A program made the translations under genes and the position numbers. The notes beneath the pieces are model-generated. The model saw only the letters and a list, made by a program, of their open reading frames with translations. It was not told the origin of the DNA and did not search any database. Below are positions 11,781 to 20,778 of a stretch of 64,000 nt of DNA, piece after piece. Source of the stretch: Quillaja saponaria (Eukaryota > Streptophyta > Magnoliopsida > Fabales > Quillajaceae); NCBI GenBank assembly GCA_029379385.1, contig CM055606.1, forward strand, positions 2,728,001-2,792,000. Direction: 5' to 3'. The first letter of the stretch is position 1, and each line of letters begins with the position of its first letter.

Positions 11781-12354
11781 AAAGAAGCTTTCTAAGTCTA
11801 TTTGATGCATTGCAATCTGTGCAAAAGAGTAGAATGTAATATGAGGAGCTACATGGAGTCAAGTTGAAGTAAAAGCCAGAAAGAAAAAGATCTTCACTCG
11901 TGCACCGTAAACCAAATGGACATTACAGGGCCTAAGCAAGGTTTGTCTCTTCTTCCTGTACAGAGACTACATGTGCTAAAAATTGGTGTCTTTTTCTGCA
12001 GTTGGAAAAAGTTTTATGAATTGATTATTCTGGTTTTAGCCTTGTAGGTCAGTCTTGATTCTTTTCCCCATATAATTTTTTGTTAGAGGGAATGATTGCC
12101 CTTTAAAACATCATTCACCACCCTTATTTGAAATCTAATCCATCTTTCGTTTTCCTTTGCTTTTGCTGTTAGTGGGATGGTTTCTTCGTCCTTGCAATCC
12201 TTTACTTTTGTTGTTTGAAATAAAGATTAATTCTCGTTAATAATTCTCTTTATTACTCGCTCTAGAACATGGAAAATAAGATAAATTTGGAGCATATGGA
12301 TGGCTAATACGACTATCCCATTGTACTTGAAGTGGGTTGTTTTGTACTTGATTT

Positions 12355-12507
12355 ACTCTATTACATAGAACTATAAATGCAACTTTGCAGGTATGATAGT
12401 CTTGGCACCTTTAGAATGAGATGACATAACCTGGGCAACTCTATTACAAGAACTATAAATGCAACTTCGCAGGTATGATAGTCTTGGCACCTTTAGAATG
12501 AGACGAG
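12355..12507 (+). repeat. 83-bp tandem duplication
   Basis: Unit 1 starts at 12355 and unit 2 at 12438, both with actctattaca. They share about 68 nt, including gaactataaatgcaactt and ggtatgatagtcttggcacc, with only a few differences. This is a recent local duplication with no coding content. Confidence 0.9.
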
Positions 12508-12686
12508 GGGGCTAGTAATAGTAAGGCACTCCTGCGTATCAATTTGAGAACTTCCTTTGTGGTTTGCTTGGACTTGAACAAACAGAGAACCAACGAGGGC
12601 ATGCCACAAAATTGCCTTGTCATGGTCAAAGATCCTTCTTTCTTACTTGCAATACTTTATGAATATCTGTTGTGCAAAGTGATAAC

Positions 12687-12989
12687 TGTCAATGTGTAAA
12701 TTCCCACATTGTTAAAGATAGTGAATTTCATAATCCTTATAAGTAAAATAGGTTTATTCTCGTCTCAAATTGATTGATTTTCAAGAGTAAAGCTCTAACA
12801 TGCTATCAAAGCTAGGTCAATTATAAATCTGGCTCCACCTTACAATTTCCACCTCACAATTCCGGGGGTGTTAATGTGTATAAGTAAAATGGGCCTCCCT
12901 TTTTGTTATGGTTTCTCATTAGTATTTGAATCTTAGATCTCAATGATCACCAAATTTTTTAAATCCACTTGATGCCATTTAAGGGGGAG
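12687..12989 (+). mobile_element. TRIM-like LTR retroelement relic (LTR, primer-binding site, polypurine tract)
   Basis: A 114-bp LTR-like block (12687-12800) starts TGTCAATGTG and ends CTCTAACA. It is followed immediately by tgctatcaaagc (12801-12812), which differs from the plant initiator-Met tRNA primer-binding site (TGGTATCAGAGC) at two positions. About 170 bp further on lies a purine tract, aagggggag (12981-12989), where a PPT would be. No gag or pol is present and no clear 3' LTR follows. Size and structure match TRIM elements. Known: TRIMs have LTRs of about 100-250 bp and no ORFs. The family assignment is inference. Confidence 0.5.
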
Positions 12990-13739
12990 TCTCATTGGTA
13001 TTTGTCACAATTCTATGATAGCTTGGAGAGAGAATATAGGGATGGCAATTTGATTTATCTAGTTGGTTGGTTTGGATATCCGATAAAATCATAATAGTTT
13101 TTTTTTTAATGTTTAAACAATTCACGAATTGTATTGAATTTGAATTGGTCAATGATCTGTTAAGTATGAAAGCTAAGAAAGGGTAACACATAATGCAAGA
13201 TAAGCTTATCTCAAATATGTTGAATTCATATAGAAACGAATGTTTGGGATCGGATCATATTTTCGATTGTTTGAACCAGGACCAACACTATCTATTGTTG
13301 TGCCTCTTAGTTCAATGTTCAATTTTTCGAATTGTATATAATAAAGAATAAAAATAGAAACTTCTAAAAACAACCAACTCATAGACTCAATTATGTTCTT
13401 AAGAAAAACTATTTAGGTACGTTCTTCATTTTTGTTAAATGATAAATTTAAATAAATACAAAAAATTCTAACTTTAACCCTTAATTTTTGGTAAGTGATA
13501 GATTTATTCCAATTTTTTTTCTTTCTTTCTTTCTGTTGTTTACTTTTGTTAAAAAAAGAAAAATCTCTCCTGGAAATCGCAGATTACGGAGCCAAATGAT
13601 TTGATTAGTATTTTGGCTTTAAAAGATTGAAACATAAACTGTCACCACCTCAAACAGCTCAATATTTAGAACGTAGTTATCTGGCGCGCAGGGAATCAAA
13701 AGTTCGTTACTTAGAGAGATACAGTAGAAAGAATAAAAA
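12990..13739. other. Intergenic region upstream of the Ser-rich gene
   Basis: AT-rich sequence without a supported gene; a ttctttctttctttctg tract is at 13517-13533. The promoter of the next gene is presumably in the last few hundred bases. Confidence 0.4.
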
Positions 13740-14003
13740 GCCTACAATTATGCAAAACCCTTCAAATAATTTCCTCTCAACTCTCTCTCTCCCAATTCGT
13801 ATCCCCTCTCCACCAAAACTTGTCTTTTTCTCTCTCTCTTCTGTACCCACTTTCAGTTTTGTTTGATTTTTGAGCATCATAGTTGTTCCATTGATCTGTA
13901 GTTCTCTCTGTGGCTGCTATTTTCCAGGCCATCAAGGGGTTAGTTGGTTCCAGAGGCCAGATTGGCAATCTCTTTGGAACTTTCAGGCACCTTGGTTTTG
14001 CAT

Positions 14004-14296
14004 GTAAGTCCCTTTTCATGATACATGGGTTATGTTGTTTATTGTGATAAGTTTCTGTTTTGCATATGAAGATCGACCCTTTTGTTGATAAAGCTTCCAT
14101 GGATTATACTGGGAAATTTTTGTTTTGATGTTTTAGACCATGAAAGTATATCTATATGTTCTTTTGATCTTTGCATTTCTTCTGTATTTGGATCATCCTT
14201 CAAACACTTGTAAGTTGTAACATGTTTTACTCGTGTTTCAAGATGTGATTTTTGATTTTTTTTTTTTTTTTTCTATTTCTTTTTCCCCTTTTATAG
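14004..14296 (+). other. Probable 5'UTR intron of the Ser-rich repeat protein gene
   Basis: Donor GCAT|GTAAGTCC at 14004 and acceptor TTTTATAG at 14296, with a T-rich tract just before. The upstream leader (about 13740-14003) contains CT-microsatellite sequence (13783-13796). A stretch at 13929-14003 is open in one frame (AIKGLVGSRGQIGNLFGTFR) but has no ATG and is out of frame with the main ORF through stops, so I treat it as leader. Confidence 0.5.
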
Positions 14297-14346
14297 CACT
14301 GTGATAAGCACATTGGGACTCTGAATCAGAGAAAAGAATTTTGTTG

Positions 14347-16574
14347 ATGGAATCTATACATGGGAATGGGTCTAGTAATGATCTGAGGACTGATCATTTC
14401 CAGCATGGATTCTATCATAATGAATTGTGGACCACCCGTTCAGCAAACTCTCTTGGTGAAATTCATGGTTCAACCTCAAGCAAAATGTTAAGCCGCTCTT
14501 CATCTTCATCTTCTGAGTCTGATACATCAGATGAAGATCGAGATCCCTTTCAATTGCTGGCAGATACAACCAGTAAGACTCATGTAGATGCAGCTGTCCC
14601 CCAGAAAGTTGATAAAGATCATCATCGAGGAATTTTAGAGCCTGAACTAAATCATACAGTCTCGGTTATGGAACCAGGTCATCAGAGAATTCCTACTAAT
14701 GATTCAAGGAAATATCCTGCCAACGGTTTAGGTGAAACTCATGTTTCAACTTCAGGCAAAAAGTTAGGCCACTCTTCATCATCATCATCCTCCACATCTG
14801 ACTCTTCATCAGATGATCCATTCCAGTTATTAACAAGTACACCCAGTAAGACTACTGGAGGTGCAGTTGTTCCTCAAAAGGTTAATGAAGATCATCACCG
14901 AGGACCTTTAGAGCCTGAATCACATCATACATTTTCAGTTAAGGAAGACGGACAAAAGACCATGACTAACAATGAGTTAGGGACACATCATGCTAACATT
15001 CTGTGGGCAGCTCATTCATCCTCCACAGGCAAAAAGTTAGGCCCTTCTTCATCATTATCATCATGTGAAGACCAATCTAAATTTAGTAAGAAGCCTGAAG
15101 AAATCTCCCAAGTAAAACCTGATAAAGATCATGACCGAGGACTAGTAGAGCTTGAATCACATCAAATGTTTCCAGAAAGGGAAGAAGGAAATAAGAGTGC
15201 GAATAACAATGACTTGAGGACACATCCTGTTGAAGTTCTAGGTAATTCTATCCCAGTTGAGAAGTTAGGCTCCTCCTTGTCGTCGTCATCCTCAGACACC
15301 AAATCTTCGTCAAGAGACTCCTCCCAGTTATCTGTAAAGCCAACTAGTAATTCCCCCACAAGCACCACTTTCCAACTTAAAAAGGAAGAGGACTCTCGGT
15401 TGTCTTCAGATTCTAGTGATGATGATATTCCAGTCAGTTCAAAGGCTAAGCATGAACAATCTAGTGGTTGGGTAGGACAGCCTTCACCACCTGAAAGTCC
15501 TGGACAAAATGGGGAACTAGGGTCAAGCAATGGCTCAGCAACACAACATCCTCCAGTGCAGGTAATGGAGCGTCCAGAGGATCTTGCTTCCTCTTCCTCA
15601 TACAGGATACCTTCCCATGTCTTCGCTAGAACCAAATCAACAACCCCAATGGAATGGAGTGTTACATCTAATGAATCATTGTTCAGCATCCACGTGGGAA
15701 ATATGAGTTTCTCCAGAGATCAACAATATCTTTTAGGCAGATCTGGTGAGTTGTATAAGCCTGGTGATACAACCATGTCTGATCAGCTCTCTGACTTTTC
15801 AAGTACTGCACCCCCGCTCAGTAGATCATCTGACATTAGCCAAGGAACTGCTAACTTGAATGAGACTTCACGAGTAACTGAAGCAAAAGCTGCTGAAGCA
15901 AAGGCAGCTAAAGCAAGGGAAGCTGAAGCAAAAGCTGCAGAAACAATGAGAGAGGTTATAAGGGAAAACATCGAGAACCGCATGAAAGAGAATGTGGAAC
16001 AGATGGAGAAATCGCCAATACATTCGGCTAGAATTTCTCAAAATTCAGATGGGAGTACAAAATCTTTTGCATTTTCAGCGTAAGCTATCACTCAAATCTC
16101 AACCTTTCTTTCCATATGAATAAATATATGCAGGCATTGATTGTTCATTTGACTAATTCAAAACATTGCATGACTCCCCATCTATAACTTAGAGGTTAAA
16201 CAAACCAAATAGATGAGAATACTTTTGACAGAGAAGTACATATTCCTTGTCCAATCATAATGAAAAAAACAGATTCTTCTAATGAGCTAGTAAGTCTTCT
16301 ATAACTGAGTTTTAGACATGAGATTTGTGAATTCTTTCTGGCATGTTGAGTTGAATTCTTCTTGTTAATTTGCAGATTGACAGGAGATGCCGAAAAGGCT
16401 TTTTCTCCAAAGGTAGGTGAAGAGAAGCCAAAGCAACCAGTGCAATCACAGCCACGGACCCCTAAAGAAACCCCAGTTGAAAATGAAGCTCAGACCCCTA
16501 AATCTACCTCAAATGCTACTCAGACTCAGAACAAATCATGGTTTTCTTGCTTCTCTTGTCCATTCTGTTGTTAG
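14347..16574 (+). CDS. Plant Ser-rich protein with internal tandem repeats and Cys-rich C-terminus, unknown function
   Basis: Two exons, 14347-16079 and 16376-16574, joined through AGC|GTAAGC and TTTGCAG, give 643 aa. I start at ATG 14347 because the two codons before it are TTG and stops lie further upstream. Residues 28-350 are four degenerate repeats of about 70-90 aa, each with a short T/G-KKLG(H/P/S)SSSS run; the first three also carry a DHHRG/DHDRG motif (residues 91, 182 and 261) and LEPE or LELE. A conserved-looking block TPMEWSVTSNESLFSIHVGN follows at 433-452. An EAKAA-rich segment (513-532) leads into a likely coiled coil (533-555). The protein ends WFSCFSCPFCC, a Cys cluster suited to S-acylation and membrane attachment (inference). 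I do not recognise a named family. Most of the chain looks intrinsically disordered. Confidence 0.85.
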
Positions 16575-16965
16575 AACACAATAGGTGACCCAAAACTTAC
16601 TGCCTTCTGCACAATCTAGTTAATTGTAATTGTCATCAGGATAGCCAGTTAGATGTGAATTAATATCATTATTCTCATTGGACCACTGTGTTATACTGTA
16701 CATCCAGCTAGCATGGAAGTCAGAAACTTGGTTTCCAACTGAGGTTGTATGAAAAGTTAGTTAGTTTATAAAATTAGTGGGTGTAAAAAAGGGAATGGCA
16801 GGAGCAACGATCAAGAAGATATATATGTATGTGTATATACATACACTGTATACATAAGTTTTTATGTGGTCTATTGCCATTCTTTAATAAGAAGAAGATA
16901 ATCTAGTATTTTTTATGTTTCACCATTAACAAGTATGTCTAGTAAATCCATATAGAAAAACTTAA
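16575..16965. other. 3' flank of the Ser-rich gene
   Basis: Contains the 3'UTR and a near-palindromic AT/TG microsatellite around 16820-16858 (atatatatgtatgtgtata). No gene is seen. Confidence 0.5.
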
Positions 16966-17733
16966 GGCTGCATTTGGATTTATTGAATTGGAATTAAAAT
17001 TGAACTTGTATAAGTAATTTTAATTCTACTAAGATTGAAATTGATTAGAATTATAATATACGATTTTGAATCACATTTACATATTGAATTGTGCTTCAAG
17101 TATTTGATGGTGATTATCGTCATCTCCAACGACATCCAATAGTAACTGTCGTCCTCTTCGATGGCCTTTTAGCTGTGATTAATGTAGTTTTCGGTGACTT
17201 TTGACGGTGGTTTTCGGTAACTTTGACTGTGGTTTTTGGTGACTTTGGCGGTGGTTTTTGACATCTCCAATGGGTTTCAAAAAGAGTTGTTGTCGTCTTT
17301 GATGGGTTATGATGATAATTGTCATCATTATGGCATATCTCAACAGTGATTGTCTTGATGGTGGTTGACAATAATCTCATCATCTTTGGTGGAATTTCAA
17401 CGATGGTCGGTGTTGTACTTGATGGGTCCACGATGACGATGGTTGGCCATCGACGGTAGGTGGGTGGAGATTGTCGATGGTGGTGGTGGTCGATGTTATA
17501 GTATGATGTGCATAAGTAAGTAGTAATCAAAAATGACACATGCATAAAAATTATAATTTTTATAATTCATAATATACCCATAAGAATTGAAGATGATATT
17601 TTTTAGTTATTTCTTAAATCTTGAGAATTGAGTTGAAAATTTTAATTCTAAAATGTAGGTCAAACTGAAAAATTATAATTTGAGCAATACAATTCCCAAT
17701 TTCAATTATATTTCTTTGTATCCAAACAGATCC
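16966..17733. mobile_element. Tourist-like (PIF/Harbinger-type) MITE candidate
   Basis: A 768-bp block is flanked by TAA on both sides (16963-16965 and 17734-17736). Its ends are imperfect inverted repeats: GGCTGCATTTGGAT at the left against GGATCTGTTTGGAT from the right. A 3-bp TWA duplication and a GG..TTTGG terminus are typical of PIF/Harbinger MITEs. The interior is unusual, with a GT-rich minisatellite at 17187-17256 (three units of about 23 bp around ttttcggtgacttt). The short ORF inside shows no domain. Confidence 0.55.
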
Positions 17734-18469
17734 TAAAGTTTATGGGTCAAGCTCGACTTTGAATGAAGTTTAAAAAAACTTAATAGTTTTTAAGAAAAAT
17801 CTTAACGAAAAATGCACATATTATGAAACACTGAAAACTGAACACCCGTATGTAACTTTGAAAATGGGCTGTGGGAATAATCCTAAATTGTTTCAAAGGG
17901 GCACAGGTTTGACCAATTGACAGAGATATACCAAAATTGTAAGGATTTATATACATGGGTTGGTATATGGTATCAAAATTGTGGTATGTTATATAATCTA
18001 CAATATTAGACCACCCTTTAATTGAATAAAATAAAAATGGAGACATAATTTATTAGAGGATGCCATCTACGAAATATTTTTTTTTTCTTTTTATCGTTCA
18101 AAGAAAAAAGATTTAATAATTTTTAGTTTATTTTTAAAATTTTATAACTTAAGTTACGTGTTATTTTTTCATTCATTATGTGTGTCACGTGAAAGAGACG
18201 TTGTAATTCGTTTGCCACGTCATTTACTTTGCCATGTCATTTACCATCACCTTCCGCTCAAATAAATTAGATGGCATGTACTACATATTTGAAATTGAAA
18301 AAAAAATGAAATTCTTAAACTTTAATGTTTTTAAGTATAGGGATAAAAGTGACATTTTCATTAAATTATAGGACCGAAAAGTATAATTTTATTTTATTTT
18401 ATTTTTGAATTTCTTGAAACTAATCACTGAAAGCTTAGCTCGAGTGATTGATACTTGTTTTCCCTAAAT
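17734..18469. other. AT-rich intergenic DNA
   Basis: No supported gene or clear element was seen in this stretch. Confidence 0.4.
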
Positions 18470-18840
18470 TATAATTAATATGTAAATTGTCAAAATTTTA
18501 ATTAATTTGTTCATTAATAATTACTTATATTTAACTAACACGTCAATCATAAAGAACTTACTTGATTTGTTTATAATATTCTTAAATATTTTAATTGATT
18601 TATCCAAAAATTACTTTCATATATGTAACTAATACATAAATCACTAAGAAAACAATCAATTTATTCATAAATAATTTTTATATGTAACTAGCAAGTAAAT
18701 CGTCAAAAATTTAATCTATTTATACAAAAAATATTCTTAACTAACAATATATAAATCATCAACACCTTCACCGATTTGTTCATAAATCATTCTTATATGT
18801 AACTAACATTTATATCTTCATAACCTTATTTGAGTTGTTT
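18470..18840. repeat. Degenerate tandem array, about 60-70 bp units
   Basis: About five diverged copies of a unit built on atttgttcataaataat, cttatatgtaactaaca and taaatcatcaa. The clearest copies begin near 18500, 18655, 18715 and 18775. It is AT-rich and non-coding. Confidence 0.6.
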
Positions 18841-18985
18841 ATGGATTATTATTATTTTCTACTATTTTTCTTTTTTAAATTTCATTAAGTAAACCAATTT
18901 AACTTATAAATATGTAGTGATGGCAATTTGGGCTGGACTTGCATAACTCTGATCTGACTCGATCAGACGAAGATAAGTCTTTTGA

Positions 18986-19208
18986 TGTTAGGGGCAAAAA
19001 CTTTAAGATAGGAAAAAAGCAGAGAAGCAGAGGAAGGGGAGAGAGAAGAGAGGGAAGGAAACAGAAAATCTAGCCCTGCAACAGGTGCTAGCCAAAACTC
19101 TGCATCAGAGTATTCATTTAGATTCAATCATGTAGTTCGTAGACAAGGCTTATCAGCTTATATAGGCAGATAGGAAGGAAGTAAAATCCCTATAATAACC
19201 TTCTAACA
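18986..19208 (-). mobile_element. Candidate short solo LTR
   Basis: A 223-bp block bounded by tgttag (18986) and ctaaca (ending 19208), i.e. TG...CA ends with a 6-bp inverted repeat. It is more GC-rich than its surroundings. On the minus strand it contains cctatataagctg (TATA-like), as an LTR promoter would. I see no matching 5-bp target duplication (tttga versus attca) and no second LTR, so this remains tentative. Confidence 0.35.
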
Positions 19209-20540
19209 ATTCAATCCTATCCTTTTTTATACACCCAAATCTGATTCTAAATTGAACCGTATCATTTGACCATTGATTGGGAAACAGAGCAGATCTTGCC
19301 TTGATCCAAAAAAATAAAATCTGAGACTCGAAGATGGTATAAGATTCACTTATATGCCACCCCCAGCCCCGTATTATGTATATATATAATATATTTATAT
19401 TTATCTATATTATTCTAAAAATAAGAAAACCTTTATGGTCTGTTAGAATAATATAAAATAATTAATTTAATTTAAAAAATGAGTTTTTTCTTTCATAATA
19501 ACTATCCATTACTCATCCGCTTACATACCAATTATAACTCTTTCATTTTTTATCTAATTAAAAACTACCCACATTCACTCACACACAAACTCCTATTTTT
19601 CCTTTTAAATATAACTAAATAAACTTAAAATGACAAATTTATATTTAAAAATAAAATAAAAAATAGCATGTGCATATGCATGTGCACGTGACTAGTATAT
19701 TTATATAGATGTATTTTACCATTGTACATATATTTTCACGGACACATGCATTATATGTAATATATATTTCAATTGTGAATATCAATATTTTTTCTAATTA
19801 AACCAAATTAAGAAAATATCACCTTGTTGTTAATTATTGTCGATTTCTAACAAGTGATGTTATCTTTTTGTGAATTTTTAATTTGACTTTTGTAGATGGA
19901 TGTTATGCTAATTGACCAAGAGATTTTATTCATTAATTGAGTACAATTTTTTTTCTATTCTTATTTTTAATTTGTGGCAAAGCAAATCAGTTCGAGAAAT
20001 CCGCAAAATTTTCGAATCGGGGATGGGTTGAAATTCTTTGCCCCATTTAATCTGGGAAGGGACGAGAGGCAATTTATATGGAAACAAATGGCAGTTGAAA
20101 TATCTTTCTTATTTTATTAAAAAAATATATTAAAATTAAAAAAACTAAGGTTAACGTAATATATTACTATATTAAAAAATAAAGTTTCAAATAGTAGAGG
20201 CAACGTAGAAAAAAGTATTAGTATGTACTATTATTTGAAAGTACGTGAAAATTAGAAACACAAAGTTTTGGTACTTTTAAAATAAATATAATTTTATATT
20301 TTGTAAAAATTATTTATAACACTATTAATTTATTATATATTCGAAATAGAAGAATGTTAATTTTTCTAAATTGTGAATTTAACTATTATTTTATCAAATC
20401 TCAAAAAGAAATGAGTATGTTATTAATTAAAATTTAGGAAATAAATTTAAAAGAAAAATTGAGAATACTAATGATGATTGAAAATGGTAATTTACTAACT
20501 TGACATTGTTCCTAAAAAAGAAAAGAAAAATAGAGTGAAT
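19209..20540. other. AT-rich intergenic DNA upstream of RPA1
   Basis: Very AT-rich with TA microsatellites (19378-19415). No gene seen. The RPA1 core promoter occupies the last part and the region following. Confidence 0.4.
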
Positions 20541-20544
20541 AAAT

Positions 20545-20554
20545 GTTGGCGCCA
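20545..20554 (+). promoter_or_regulatory. E2F-like site (gttggcgcca) in the RPA1 promoter
   Basis: GTTGGCGCCA lies 225 bp before the RPA1 ATG and differs by one base from the E2F consensus TTTSSCGC on the plus strand. A second GC-rich E2F-like core, tcgcggga, is at 20640-20647. Plant RPA subunit genes are known E2F-regulated S-phase genes, which makes these plausible. Binding is not shown by sequence alone. Confidence 0.4.
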
Positions 20555-20751
20555 CAAATCAATAACTTCGAGAAATCAACCGCGAAAATCTCATCCCTTC
20601 AAAGCGGCGTTTTGGTTTTTTAACCCAAAAATGAGTCTGTCGCGGGAGCAAAAATTTCAAAACCATTTTACCGCTGAAATCCACAGATACATATTAGTGA
20701 ACCTTCTTTCGCTTCCCTCACTCATTCTCATTCTTCTTCTGCCAAACACCC

Positions 20752-20776
20752 AGAGAGAGAGAGAGAGAGAGAGAGA
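20752..20776 (+). repeat. (AG)n microsatellite immediately before the RPA1 start codon
   Basis: A 25-bp uninterrupted AG repeat ends two bases before the ATG at 20779. It is therefore in the 5' leader, probably length-polymorphic, and could act as a GAGA-type leader element. Confidence 0.9.
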
Positions 20777-20778
20777 TA

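Noticed and set aside
15162..15689. Long minus-strand ORF inside the Ser-rich gene
   Set aside because: Antisense shadow of Ser/Asp-rich codons; the plus-strand frame has the splice structure and conserved-looking blocks.
18186..18191. G-box CACGTG in intergenic DNA (another at 19685)
   Set aside because: Far from any start site; six-base motifs are expected by chance.
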